Origin: Cepaea nemoralis
Lineage: Eukaryota; Mollusca; Gastropoda; Stylommatophora; Helicidae
NCBI GenBank assembly: GCA_014155875.1
Contig: JACEFZ010004085.1
Coordinates: 28,501 to 92,500 of the forward strand
Direction: 5' to 3'
Length of the DNA: 64,000 nucleotides
Position 1 is the first letter of the stretch; each line of letters opens with the position of its first letter. Below the pieces are notes generated by a model. It did not search any database. It was not told the origin of the DNA and was given only the letters and a program-made list of their open reading frames with translations. Positions 44,547 to 56,370 of this stretch are shown piece by piece. Position numbers and translations under genes: made by a program.

Positions 44547-46465
44547 AAAAGAAGAAGTCGCTGACGCTATGAAATATATGAAGAAAGGAAAAACAGCTGG
44601 ACCAGATGAAATCACAATAGAAGAATTAGAAGTATTCGGAGAATTTGGAGTAGAAATATTAACCAAAATGTTAAATGATGTTTACAGCAGTGGATATCTA
44701 CCCAGTGATATGCTGAAATCTGTCTTTATAGCTATACCAAAAAGACCAGGAGCAATTGAATGTGAAGATTTTCGCACAATTAACCTCATAAACCATATCA
44801 CTAAGCTTCTGCTCAGAATCATAATGAGAAGAACCAGAAAGAAAATAAAAATGGAAATTAGTGAAGAACAGTATGGATTTGTGGAGGGCAAGGGCACAAA
44901 CAATGCAATATATACATTACGGAAACTAATAGAAAGGTCAATAGAGAAACAGAAAGACATATATTTGTGCTTCATAGATTATACTAAGGCAGTGGTTCTC
45001 AACCGGTGGGGAATTCCCCCCCCCCCCCAGGGGGGAATTTTGGGGTTTCCAGGGGGGGAATTAAGATTATTTCTAGATTGCGTTAATACAAGAACCGATT
45101 ACTTGACATTGTTTTTCTCTTCATACTTTACGGTTCTGTACGTATCATCCTTCTGAAATTCATTTTATAACGTAAGTAGATCCGCAAATCACGTTTTATG
45201 TAATCTAGACTTGTTTTAGTATGTGCTATTAAATTTAGCTTCAATTATTACGTATACTGTGTAGGGGCAGGGGGAAATTTTTAGGAAGGAAATACGAAAA
45301 GGGGGGGGGGGGGGGAATGACGTTCTAAAAATATGGTGAGGGGGGGATGACGTCCTAAAAATATGGTGAAGGGGGGAACGGGCCAAAAAAGGTTGAGAAC
45401 CACTGTACTAAGCCATTTGATAAAGTGAAACAAGATGAGCTGATTAAAATATTGGAAGATATCAACATTGATGGGAAAGATTTAAGAATAATAAAGAATA
45501 TTTACTGGAACCAAGCAGCAGCAATTAAAATTGGAAATAAAGAGGGTAGTTACGAACACATAAAGCTAGGAGTACGACAGGGATGTGTCTTGTCGCCAGA
45601 TCTCTTCTCCCTATATAGCGAAGTAATAATGAGAAAGATCAAAGAGATGCCAGGGATACTAGTTGGAGGTTATAATATAAATAATATACGCTATGCAGAT
45701 GACACAGTATTGGTGGCAGATAAATCATCAGACCTACAACAATTATTAGACGTTGTAGTAACAGAGAGTGCAAGGAAAGGACTCTCCTTGAATATCAAGA
45801 AAACAGTAACAATGGTGATATCAAAGAAAATGGTGACACCAAAATGTGACATAGAAATAGAAGGAAAAATTCTTAACCAAGTGGATAATTTTAGATACCT
45901 AGGGACATTTATAACATCAGATGGAAGATGTACAACAGAGATTAAGAGCAGAATAGGGCAGGCAAAAGCCGCATTTCAGAAAATGAAGAGTATCTTATGC
46001 AATAGGTCACCATCGCTGAGTGTAAGAAAGAGAGTGCTGAAATGCTACGTAGAACCAGTTTTGCTGTATGGCAGTGAATCTTGGAATGTAAATGAACAAA
46101 TTAAGAAGAAATTAGAAGCAACAGAGATGTGGTTCCTGAGACGAATGTTGCGAATTCCTTGGACTGCCAGAGTAACTAACGACGACTGCCTAAATCAGGC
46201 TTATGAAACTAGAACACTGTATACAACAATAAGAAAGAGACAAACAGCTTTCTTTGGTCATGTAATGAGAAGAGAGGCATTGGAGAACATCGTGACAACT
46301 GGAAAGATCGAGGGGAAGAGAGGCAGAGGCAGACCAAGAGAAATGATGCTGGATGGATTGAGACGGTGGCACGGAGGAATATCAGCAGCAGAGTTGATCC
46401 AGAAAACCAAAGACCGAGATTTGTGGAGAGCCATGAACGCTTACGCCAGCTGGCAGGGCACTTGA
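44547..46465 (+). pseudogene. RTE-A reverse transcriptase, split by a MITE
   Basis: Continues the RTE-A polyprotein. The first part to 44989 has EEVADAMKYMKKGKTAGPDE, FIAIPKRPGAIECEDFRTIN and LCFIDYTKA. The second part, open for 346 codons from 45425, has LGVRQGCVLSPDLFSLY, catalytic IRYADDTVLVADKSSDLQ, the thumb (LNQVDNFRYLGTFITSDG), and the RTE C-terminus (RIPWTARVTNDD, RKRQTAFFGHVMRRE, RGRGRPREMMLDGLRRWHGG). Apart from the MITE and the upstream 11-bp deletion, no stop is seen in the RT region. This copy is the least decayed RTE here. Confidence 0.92.
44982..45413. mobile_element. hAT MITE inserted in the RTE-A reverse transcriptase
   Basis: A 416-bp element (44990-45405) with perfect 15-bp TIRs CAGTGGTTCTCAACC and 8-bp flanks TACTAAGG (44982-44989) and TACTAAGC (45406-45413). 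It splits the RT codons for DYTKAFDKV. It contains C13 (45016-45028) and G15 (45301-45315) runs and tandem GGGGGGATGACGT-like units near the right end. No coding capacity. Confidence 0.93.
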
Positions 46466-46710
46466 TGATGATGCTGATGTATTACCTAGTTGTTTAAACT
46501 TGTCATACACATCTTTGTGTCTTCCACAGCCTCTGGTCGGCTGTACATCACCCTGTGTAAACGGTTTGCAGAAATAATATACAGCCATTTTGATATCTTC
46601 TTCTTCTTTTGTCCAACTACTTTTGCCTTGAAGCGTCGCAGAGAGGAGGTGTTGTCTGTATTTCGCTTCTCTCGTTGCTTGTACTAACGTCAAATGTGAT
46701 TTCATTAATA

Positions 46711-46945
46711 GGAGGTCCGCATGGCCAAATGGATAAGAACGCCCGTTCTTAAATATCCGGTGTGCTAGTACAGAAGTAAGGGATTCAATCCACTACACCG
46801 GACAGTTGGACTTCTCTTCCTTGACTTGGGGGCATAAATTACAAGTACCTCTGAAATCGGAGTGGCTTCGCTTGATGCCGAGGGACACTGGTAACGGGGA
46901 AAGCTTATCCGCACACAAACGTCAGTCCAGTGCACTAGAAGTAAG
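46711..46945 (+). mobile_element. SINE4, tRNA-derived SINE, best copy
   Basis: A box TGGCCAAATGG (46722-46732) and B box GGATTCAATCC (46781-46791; two or three changes from consensus), then the body AAATTACAAGTACCTCTGAAA and CACTGGTAACGGGG. The head resembles an arginine-type tRNA start (ATGGATAA). A LINE-I fragment begins right after it. Confidence 0.8.
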
Positions 46946-47341
46946 GACATACCACCAAAAGAAAAGAATGATCAAATCAGTCAGAAAGCCACCAAAACCT
47001 GCTCAAGACGACTACCACGTTATGGGCAGACAAGAACAAGTCATTAATCTGCACCTCAGAACAGGACATAATTGATCACTTCAACTACGTGTACATAAAT
47101 TAAAACTTGGCGAATCAGCCATGTGCTACATGTGAATTGGCGTACGCAGACAGCAGAGCACATACTCCAAGACTGCTTACAATATAACATATCTAGGAAA
47201 ACCTTCTAGCCTGGAGACACAACAGTGGAAAGATAAAATATATGGACCACTGAGTGAACTAAAAAAAAGACAGTGAAATTCATACAAGAGACAACATTGC
47301 AGTTATAGACAAACTTCAAGCGAATGGAAGAAGAATAAGAA
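46946..47341 (+). pseudogene. LINE-I 3' fragment
   Basis: The C-terminal end of the LINE-I polyprotein (YHQKKRMIKSVRKPPKPAQD near 46950, then frame changes, CELAYADSRAH-like, ILQDC-like) plus the 3' UTR (CAAGCGAATGGAAGAAGAAT). It is 5'-truncated, with frameshifts near 47070, 47130, 47210 and 47265. Confidence 0.88.
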
Positions 47342-47737
47342 AACTCTCACAGACTGCACAAGTGTATCCATAGTCTATCTTCAACCCATAATAACGTCTG
47401 CATTCGCTATCCGTTACTTGCACCAATGCTCAAATGATTGAAGTGTACAAGATATCTTACTCGCAAGATTGTCAGTCTTGCCAATGTCCAGTGATACGTT
47501 CGCTGGAAATACGATTAACCAAATTGGTTTTCTGAACTGTCCACTATCTCTTAGGAATGAGCACCATAAGGCCGCCTTTTCTCTGGCTATTTTTGTGAGG
47601 TTACACAGGACATAATGACCAGCAGTGTGTCAATATGTCTTACAGAAATTCAATGAAAATGTTGTCGGCTTTTTGCAAAATATGCTCTTTGTCTTATCAG
47701 CCTGCATGTGATGCGGTCGTGAACGTTTTGGATGTAG
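47342..47737. other. Spacer, nothing recognised
   Basis: No supported feature. Confidence 0.45.
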
Positions 47738-47810
47738 ATTCTTCTTTCTCGTCTTTCGTCCGCTTGAAAGTTTTCTGTAACTGTAATGTTGTCTCTTGTA
47801 TCAACTTTGG
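47738..47810 (-). mobile_element. LINE-I extreme 3' end, very short
   Basis: CTTTCGTCCGCTTGAAAGTT and TGTTGTCTCTTGTATCAACT match the 3' UTR of the full-length copies. Only about 70 bp remain, a strongly 5'-truncated insertion. Confidence 0.75.
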
Positions 47811-47883
47811 TTGTAAATAATATAATTGTGTTACTCTTATCAGCGCCTGTGTGTTTACGGGCTCTAGGGAGAAACAAGGAATA

Positions 47884-50800
47884 TTAGCACTGCAACCTAC
47901 CACATATGTCACAGTAGACTTGGGAGTAGCAAAGATTATTAACACTGCAACCTACCACATATGTCACAGTAGACTTGGGAGTAGCAAAGATTATTAACAC
48001 TGCAACCTACGACACAATGTCACAGTAGACTTGGGAGTAGCAAAGATTATTAACACTGCAACCTACGACACAATGTCACAGTAGACTTGGGAGTAGCAAA
48101 GATTATTAACACTGCAACCTACCACATATGTCACAGTAGACTTGGGAGTAGCAAAGATTATTAACACTGCAACCTACGACACAATGTCACAGTAGACTTG
48201 GGAGTAGCAAAGATTATTAACACTGCAACCTACCACATATGTCACAGTAGACTTGGGAGTAGCAAAGATTATTAACACTGCAACCTACGACACAATGTAA
48301 CAGTAGACTTGGGAGTAGCAAAGATTATTAACACTGCAACCTACGACACAATGTCACAGTAGACTTGGGAGTAGCAAAGATTATTAACACTGCAACCTAC
48401 CACATATGTCACAGTAGACTTGGGAGTAGCAAAGATTATTAACACTGCAACCTACCATATATGTCACAGTAGACTTGGCAGTAGCAAAGATTATTAACAC
48501 TGCAACCTACCACATATGTCACAGTAGACTGGGGAGTAGCAAAGATTATTAACACTGCAACCCACCACATATGTCAGAGGAGACTAAGGAGTAGCAAAGA
48601 TTATTAACACTGCAAACTACCATATATGTCACAGTAGACTTGGGAGTAGCAAAGATTATTAACACTGCAACACGCCACATATGTCAGAGGAGACTAAGGA
48701 GTAGCAAAGATTATTAACACTGCAAACTACCATGTATGTCACAGTAGACTTGGGAGTAGCAAAGATTATTAACACTGCAACACGCCACATATGTCAGAGG
48801 AGACTAAGGAGTAGCAAAGATTATTAACACTGCAACCTACCACATATGTCACAGTAGACTTGGGAGTAGCAAAGATTATTAACACTGCAACCTACCACAT
48901 ATGTCACAGTAGACTTGGGAGTAGCAAAGATTATTAACACAGCAACATACCACATATGTCACAGTAGACTTCGGAGTAGCAAAGATTATTAACACTGCAA
49001 CCTACCACATATGACACAGTAGACTTGGGAGTAGCAAAGATTATTAACACTGCAACCTACCATATATGTCACAGTAGACTTGGCAGTAGCAAAGATTATT
49101 AACACTGCAACCTACCACATATGTCACAGTAGACTGGGGAGTAGCAAAGATTATTAACACTGCAACCCACCACATATGTCAGAGGAGACTAAGGAGTAGC
49201 AAAGATTATTAACACTGCAAACTACCATATATGTCACAGTAGACTTGGGAGTAGCAAAGATTATTAACACTGCAACACGCCACATATGTCAGACGAGACT
49301 AAGGAGTAGCAAAGATTATTAACACAGCAACATACCACATATGTCACAGTAGACTTCGGAGTAGCAAAGATTATTAACACTGCAACCTACCACATATGTC
49401 ACTGTAGACTTGGGAGTAGCAAAGATTATTAACACTGCAACCTACGACACAATGTCACAGTAGACTTGGGAGTAGCAAAGATTATTAACACTGCAACCTA
49501 CCACATATGTCACAGTAGACTTGGGAGTAGCAAAGATTATTAACACTGCAACCTACGACACAATGTCACAGTAGACTTGAGAGTAGCAAAGATTATTAAC
49601 ACTGCAACCTACCACATATGTCACAGTAGACTTGGGAGTAGCAAAGATTATTAACACTGCAACCTACCACATATGACACAGTAGACTTGGGAGTAGCAAA
49701 GATTATTAACACTGCAACCTACCATATATGTCACAGTAGACTTGGCAGTAGCAAAGATTATTAACACTGCAACCTACCACATATGTCACAGTAGACTGGG
49801 GAGTAGCAAAGATTATTAACACTGCAACCCACCACATATGTCAGAGGAGACTAAGGAGTAGCAAAGATTATTAACACTGCAAACTACCATATATGTCACA
49901 GTAGACTTGGGAGTAGCAAAGATTATTAACACTGCAACACGCCACATATGTCAGAGGAGACTAAGGAGTAGCAAAGATTATTAACACTGCAACCTATCAC
50001 ATATGTCACAGTAGACTTGGGAGTAGCAAAGATTATTAACACTGCAACCTACCACATATGTCACAGTAGACTTGGGAGTAGCAAAGATTATTAACACTGC
50101 AACCTACCACATATGTCACAGTAGACTTGGGAGTAGCAAAGATTATTAACACTGCAACCTACCACATATGTCACAGTAGACTTGGGAGTAGCAAAGATTA
50201 TTAACACTGCAACATACCACATATGTCACAGTAGACTTGGGAGTAGAAAAGATTATTAACACTGCAACCTACGACACAATGTCACAGTAGACTTGGGAGT
50301 AGCAAAGATTATTAACACTGCAACCTACCACATATGTCACAGTTGACTTGGGAGTAGCAAAGATTATTAACACTGCAACCTACGACACAATGTCACAGTA
50401 GACTTGGGAGTAGCAAAGATTATTAACACTGCAACCTACCACATATGTCACAGTAGACTTGGGAGTAGTAAAGATTATTAACACTGCAACCTACCACATA
50501 TGTCACAGTAGACTTGGGAGTAGCAAAGATTATTAACACTGCAACCTACCACATATGTCACAGTAGACTTGGGAGTAGAAAAGATTATTAACACTGCAAC
50601 CTACCACAGATGTCACAGTAGACTTGGGAGTAGCAAAGATTATTAACACTGCAACCTACCACATATGTCACAGTAGACTTGGGAGTAGCAAAGATTATTA
50701 ACACTGCAACCTACCACATATGTCACAGTAGACTTGGGAGTAGCAAAGATTATTAACACTGCAACCTACCACATATGTCAGAGTAGACTTGGGAGTAGAA

Positions 50801-51277
50801 AAGATTATTAACACTGCAACCTACGACACAATGTCACAGTAGACTTGGGAGTAGTAAAGATTATTAACACTGCAACATACCACATATGTCACAGTAGACT
50901 TGGGAGTAGCAAAGATTATTAACACTGCAACCTACCACATATCTCACAGTAGACTTGGGAGTAGCAAAGATTATTAACACTGCAACATACCACATATGTC
51001 ACAGTAGACTTGGGAGTAGAAAAGATTATTAACACTGCAACCTACGACACAATGTCACAGTAGACTTGGGAGTAGCAAAGATTATTAACACTGCAACATA
51101 CCACCTATGTCACAGTAGACTTGGGAGTAGAAAAGATTATTAACACTGCAACCTACGACACAATGTCACAGTAGACTTGGGAGTAGTAAAGATTATTCAC
51201 ACTGCAACATACCACATATGTCACAGTAGACTTGGGAGTAGTAAAGATTATTAACACTGCAACCTACCACATATGTC
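47884..51277. repeat. 55-bp satellite, about 61 copies, 3.4 kb
   Basis: Unit contains CACAGTAGACTTGGGAGTAG and CAAAGATTATTAACACTGCA. Variants include a 56-bp form with GACACAATG, one with TTGGCAG and one with CAGAGGAGACTAAGGAG. A fixed series of variant units recurs near 48475, 49080 and 49742 (about 605 and 662 bp apart). It ends mid-unit where (TTC)n begins. Confidence 0.97.
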
Positions 51278-51365
51278 TTCTTCTTCTTCTGCTTCTGCTT
51301 CTTCTTCTTTTTCTTCTTCTTCTTCTTCTTCTTCTTCTTCTTCTTCTTCTTCTTCTTCTTCTTCT

Positions 51366-51400
<35 letters not shown>

Positions 51401-51541
51401 TTCTTCTTTTTCTTCTTCTTCTTCTTCTTCTTCTTCTTCTTCTTTTTCTTCTTCTTCTTCTTCTTCTTCTTCTTCTTCTTCTTCTTCTTCTTCTTCTTCT
51501 TCTTCTTCTTCTTCTTCTTCTTCTTCTTCTTCTTCTCTTTC
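51278..51541. repeat. (TTC)n microsatellite, about 263 bp
   Basis: Nearly pure TTC with short TTTTTC and GCTTC interruptions. It starts inside a 55-bp satellite unit. Confidence 0.97.
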
Positions 51542-52036
51542 CCGTATTGAAGAAGTGGCTAGTAACCAAATCGTACCAAGCAGTCTTGTTCTGTGCTATC
51601 TCTTTCAGCTCTCTATACTAATCATATATATCTATGTTTCTCTTCACTGTGTATAGTTAGGTCTTCTTTTATTTCCTGGGTCCTGATAGTTACACACCAT
51701 ATACCGAGCGTCCCTCATGGTGTATAATTGAGTGTTTTACTTTAGGACCCACCTTTACGTCTAGTCAGTATATCCTCGGTAGACGCCTGTCTAGCTGAAG
51801 AAAGGAAGTTTCGACCCAATGTCACTACAACAAGGACTCAAACGTTGCACGCTACGAGACTGCAAAAGAGTCAAGACGCTTGCTAATGATGAAAGTATAT
51901 CATCAGCATCCACATCATGCACTCCCCGCATGGAGAGCTCACGACCGTGCTCTGAATGAGTGTTGCTTACCTACTCGGACAGAACTATGTCATCGCTAGT
52001 CCTCAGTACTTCTGTCAGTTAACTCATTTACTGCCA
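51542..52036. other. Spacer, nothing recognised
   Basis: No supported gene; a CTGAAGAAAGG motif near 51798 is not enough to call an element. Confidence 0.4.
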
Positions 52037-52145
52037 ATATAGTACCTTGCCGTGTATGACAGGGGGGTCTTGAGCCTGAGGAATTAAGGCCGCCTGGCTA
52101 GTGCAGTAGCCGCGAACTGTGCAGGTCAGAGTTTTCTTTTTTCCC
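52037..52145 (-). mobile_element. SINE5 3' part
   Basis: AATTAAGGCCGCCTGGCTAG, TGCAGTAGCCG and AACTGTGCAGG match 7079-7180. The tRNA head is missing. Confidence 0.65.
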
Positions 52146-52249
52146 CCGACAGAAATAAAACAAAACAAAAACTAAATAAATACCTTACCGATGATTTCAA
52201 GAAGTTCTTCAATCCATCATTTTGTACTTATTTGAAGAAAGTCGCGTTC

Positions 52250-52562
52250 ATTCCGGTGGCTGCGCCTCAGAACAGGACACAATAGATTACGCAACCACAT
52301 GCATACAAAATTCAAGATTGGTGAATCCGCCATGTGCACATGTGGATTGGCGTCGCAGACAGCAGAGCACATACTCCAAGACTGCCCAAAATATAACTTA
52401 TCTAGGCAACCCTTCTGGCCTAGAGAGACAACAGTGGAAGATAAACTCTATGGACCACTGAGTGAACTAAAAAAGACAGTTAAATTCATACAAGAGGCAA
52501 CACTGCAGTTATAGACATATTTCAAGCGAACGAAAGAAGAAGAAGAAGAATTCCGGCGGCTG
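52250..52562 (+). pseudogene. LINE-I 3' fragment with target duplication
   Basis: A 287-bp 5'-truncated insertion (52263-52549) with the polyprotein's last 80 codons (LRTGHNRLRNHM-like start, MCTCGLASQTAEH, ILQDCPKYNLSRQ), the 3' UTR and an AAGAAGAAGAAGAA tail. It is flanked by ATTCCGGTGGCTG and ATTCCGGCGGCTG, one mismatch in 13 bp. Confidence 0.93.
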
Positions 52563-52914
52563 AAGAGGTTCTAGATCCTTTACAAATTCCTCTTTCCGTG
52601 AATTTTCTTATTAGAGGTGTCTTCGATGTCCTGCACCTTCTTCCAATAACCGTCCCCCATCACTGTTCTCTACAAACCACTGTAACGTTTAATATGGCCA
52701 AAATAATTCAGTGTCTTAGACATGATTCTCTCTATGAGTTATTTTTCTTTATGTTCACATCTTGAAGAATGTTAGTATTTCTCATCTTCTCGGCACAGGT
52801 CATTCTAATAATTTTTTTCGGTAAGATTTACTTTCAAACACCACCGTTTCCTTCTTTAACAATTGTCACACGGCCTAGCAAGCCGGCAAGGAACTTTTCA
52901 TACTGCTCGTAGAA
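52563..52914. other. Spacer, nothing recognised
   Basis: No supported feature. Confidence 0.45.
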
Positions 52915-53880
52915 AATATAATACTAAGAAGTATAATCAGACAATCAGATACTGAGTACGACAAGGTTGTGTCCTGTCACCTCTCTTAACCTATATAGAT
53001 AGCATATGTCAAGAAACCAGCCAAACAGAGACGGCAAGAACACCGCATGACGAATAGATCACAGAAGAAGAATCAAAGACACATTCCACAATTAAAGAAC
53101 TCCTATTTGCGGACGATCAAGCACTAATCAGAAGCAGAATTACAAGACCATGTGAATAGTCTACTCGAAGTCTGTAAGGAACATTACATATAAATTAGCA
53201 CAAGCAAAACAGAGGTAATGACGATAGCTAAAGAAGAACAAACAACAACAATTCACCTAAACGAACACCCCTTGAAACAAGTAAAGAGTTTCAAGTACCT
53301 AGGAAGTATAATATCATCAAATGGCAGTTCAAAAGACGAGATCGAAAACAGGTGCAATAAGGCAAATCAACTCATTGGACAAATGGCACCAATACTAAAA
53401 AACAAACAGGTATCAATAACTACTAAGAAAGCACTTTACAACACAATCTTCCTACAAACTCTATGCTACCAATGCCAAACCTGGACAATGACAGAAAAAG
53501 ATAAAAGGAAAATCATAACAACAGAAAATAGATTCCTGAGAAGAATACTCAATGTATCAAGAAGAGAGAAAATCAGAAATGAAGAAATCGGGACTAAAGT
53601 GGGAGTTTAGCGATAGATTTTATTAGAAGGCAGCAAGTCAAATGGTCTGGGCATAAAACTAGGTTACCAACTAACAGTATACCACAACAAGCAATAATGT
53701 ACAGACCAAATGGAAGCCAAGGAAGTGTCCGACTACGTAAACGATGGAAAGCGTGAATAGCAGAGTCCATGGGAATCTATTACACATGAAGCCCATAAAC
53801 GAGCACTATCCCTGCTGTTTATGCTTCACCTCGACACCGCAAGGTACAAGAAGAGCGTGATGAGATGAGATGAGACATGG
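52915..53880 (+). pseudogene. RTE-C: third RTE-like LINE, reverse transcriptase relic
   Basis: A QG/SP box (VRQGCVLSPLL near 52960) and a catalytic box LLFADDQALI (53105-53135) are followed by a 130-codon open frame (53218-53610) holding the thumb region: HPLKQVKSFKYLGSIISSNG, KKALYNTIFLQTLCYQCQTW and ENRFLRRILNVSRREKIRN. Downstream, out of frame, RQQVKWSGHKTRL and RKRWKA match the usual RTE C-terminus. It ends in an ATGAG tandem tail (53858-53874). The sequence is clearly different from RTE-A and RTE-B. Several stops and frameshifts make it dead, and the endonuclease is missing. Confidence 0.85.
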
Positions 53881-54265
53881 TCCACGGGTCGCATCCGTGA
53901 GGTGCAGTACGAAATTTGGTTCCCTAAAATCAGCACATAACTCGCTGATGCCAGAGATGTGCCAAAATGTATCGGTGTAATACGCAACACCATAACCTTA
54001 ACTGCCCCCTATACCCGAAATCACCACACCACTGAAATGAACTGAATTTAAACTTGACAATTCCAGTGCCAGGTTTCAAGGGTTATGAGTTGATAGACGT
54101 TATTAGTCTTTCTTCTAGACACGAAATTAGGACAGTCATGTCAGGGAAACGAATGCAAAAACAAAACAAACAGAAGTCAATGGCATTGCTTCCGGGCAAA
54201 CAAAGCAGACATTTAAACATCAGTAGTAGAGTCATAAGGGTAGCATTAGATGGAAACATGTGTAT

Positions 54266-54267
<2 letters not shown>
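53881..54267. other. Spacer, nothing recognised
   Basis: No domain in the 98-codon open frame at 54054-54350, which runs into (GT)n. Confidence 0.45.
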
Positions 54268-54320
<53 letters not shown>

Positions 54321-54335
54321 GTGTATGTGTGTGTA
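54268..54335. repeat. (GT)n microsatellite
   Basis: GT dinucleotides with a single break near 54320. Confidence 0.96.
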
Positions 54336-54407
54336 AAGCCTACGCTGTGACATATGGGATAGTGAGACTCGCAGTTTCACAATGCCCTGTCATATGGAGT
54401 GTTTGAA

Positions 54408-54570
54408 ATCAGCTGACTTTGGAACCGGGCCACTTTGCGTTGATTTCGATTGCATGAGACGTCGACCGTTCAGAAAGCAATGACAAGCTGCTAAACAAAC
54501 AGTGCCTAGAAATTCACAAAGAAACCATAAATGCTGGGCTTGATTGCATTGTCCTATAAAGAACATAACA
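54408..54570 (+). mobile_element. SINE2 copy, partial
   Basis: GACCGTTCAGAAAGCAATGACA, AATTCACAAAGAAACC and GTCCTATAAAGAACATAAC match the SINE2 body and 3' end. Confidence 0.72.
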
Positions 54571-54599
54571 GATACGTCCACGCACACTCACACACATAA

Positions 54600-55052
54600 G
54601 TATATATTTGTAAATTCTCACTACACTTTGTATGTAGAACAAATCTGAGAAGGGAAGTACATGATGTCATCAAAAAATGTGCTCCACAGTCCATCGTTAA
54701 GCAATATGCTGCGAATGGCTGCCGTCTGCTGGAATAATTCTTTGCATTCCAAACAGAATGGTGTTATCAACCATTCAAGACATAACAGACACGTTGTGGA
54801 AGGTATTTGACAATATGAAGAGACGTGTACATTCATGTCTCGAATCCTGTGGTGTACATTTCCAACACCTGTTATAATGAATACTATATTGGTACTTTCC
54901 AGCTTCCCCCAAAACAACATTAGTCCATAGCAGTAACTATTGTAACTAATTTAATTAACTTTTCAGCACATTTTGGATGACATCATGTACTTCATTTTTC
55001 AAATGTGTTCTACATATAAAGTGTAGTGATACTTTTCAAACACCAGTGTATA
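54600..55052 (+). mobile_element. Tc1/mariner-superfamily relic with transposase C-terminus
   Basis: Arms 54607-54687 and 54966-55040 are imperfect reverse complements (CACTACACTTTGTATGTAGA and GTACATGATGTCATC on the left). Between them a plus-strand frame ends DITDTLWKVFDNMKRRVHSC followed by LESCGVHFQHLL and a stop. An R-R-x...C-x...G-x-H-F-x-H-L-L ending is typical of transposases of this superfamily. The DDE core is absent, so this is an internally deleted copy. Ends are not fixed to the base. Confidence 0.75.
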
Positions 55053-55569
55053 TATTAGTCTTTTACACATCTTGTCGCGTGACTCACACGAAAACTGCAG
55101 CCAACAGTTCTCCAGTACAACATGTTGGGAACCCTGGAACTAGCAGCAGGGACTATTTTTTTTTTAAAGTGGGTTGATGGACAAAAGTAGGCTAAGCGGT
55201 CAGTGAAGACAAGGGGAGGGAATAGTTCGGCGCATCGATTGTACCGATAGTACAGGTCCTGCAGCGTTACTGATTTTACTAGCAAGCTGGGGGAATAGGA
55301 GCGGTTGCAGATAGTCCAGGAAGTGGCATAGACGACCGTTTTTTATTTTCTAGCTGGGGAGAGAGTGATGGACAGGAGGGAGAGACGCGGAGCAAGACTA
55401 GCTGGGGATTTGTATTTAGCTTCTAGAGATAGGAATTAATGGAGGACCCAAAAAAGAGAGGATTTAAGGTGAAGGAAATAATTGTTGAGTAACTCTGAAG
55501 AAAAGAGGAGAAGAAATGTGTCTATGTCTGAATATAGTGTTACTAACGGTGAAGTTACAGACTACAAAC
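55053..55569. other. Spacer, nothing recognised
   Basis: No supported gene; purine-rich GGGAGAGA patches near 55360-55400. Confidence 0.45.
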
Positions 55570-56110
55570 AGGTTTGCAGACAGATAGACATAAATATATG
55601 CAGGTAGAAGGACTAACATATATGCGGGCTTTGCTGCAAACAGACAGGCTGAGAGACATACAGAAAGAACACCAGATAGTCATCAGACAGTTAGCCAAAC
55701 AGAAAGACAGACAGACAAGTAGTCACTCACTCAGTCCGATAAGCTGTTATTCGGACAGACAAACGGACAGAATGACAGGCCGACAAATATACAGAGAGAT
55801 AGATAGACAGAAGGATAGTCAGATAAATAATAGGTGAGACACATAGTCAGACAGACAGACCGACAGAGAGACAGATAGACAGAAGGACAGTCAGATAAAT
55901 AATGGGTGAGACACATAGTCAGACAGACAGACCGACAGAGAGACAGACAGACAGACAGACCGACAGAGAGACAGAAGGACAAGCATGCAGACAAGCAGAC
56001 AGACATGTAAGAGGTCAGACCGTCAGACAGCTAGAACGACAGACAGACAGACAGAAGGAGACAGACAGACAGAAGGAGACAGACAGACAGAAGGAGACAA
56101 ACAGCATGTT
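55570..56110. repeat. (GACA)n-rich imperfect array
   Basis: GACAGACAGACA mixed with GATAGACAGAAGGA. A roughly 65-bp block with GATAAATAATAGGTGAGACACA recurs near 55820 and 55890. Confidence 0.9.
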
Positions 56111-56370
56111 TCAGTACAGACAGGCAGATAGAAGGACAAGCAGCCAGGTTTCTGCACTTATTAAGCAAGTATTTCTTGTTCATTCCGCAGAAAGATTTGA
56201 CTCCGTTAAGTTTATCTCTAAAGTCGACTGTCAGATGAAATACTTACTGAATAATTGTATGGGAAGAAAAGTGGTATGGTCTGTAAATGGTCACCTCAAT
56301 CTATTATACCATTACCGAGTATATGTGAGGACAAAACGTGAGGACGTAACACCCCTACAGCCGTATATGT

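Larger units (their letters stand above)
38960..46475 (+). mobile_element. RTE-A LINE, near full length, split by two insertions (copy a)
   Basis: The most complete RTE-like LINE here. Endonuclease part 38985-40320, RT parts 44547-44989 and 45406-46465, then the tail ACTTGATGATGATGCTGATG. A full-length I-like LINE (40321-44533) and a hAT MITE (44990-45405) interrupt it; both junctions carry target duplications, so order of events is clear. The 5' end is not defined precisely. Confidence 0.92.

Noticed and set aside
51796..51850. Penelope-like 3' motif (CTGAAGAAAGG...)
   Set aside because: Only a short loose match, no stem pairing and no Penelope reverse transcriptase or GIY-YIG domain anywhere in the window.
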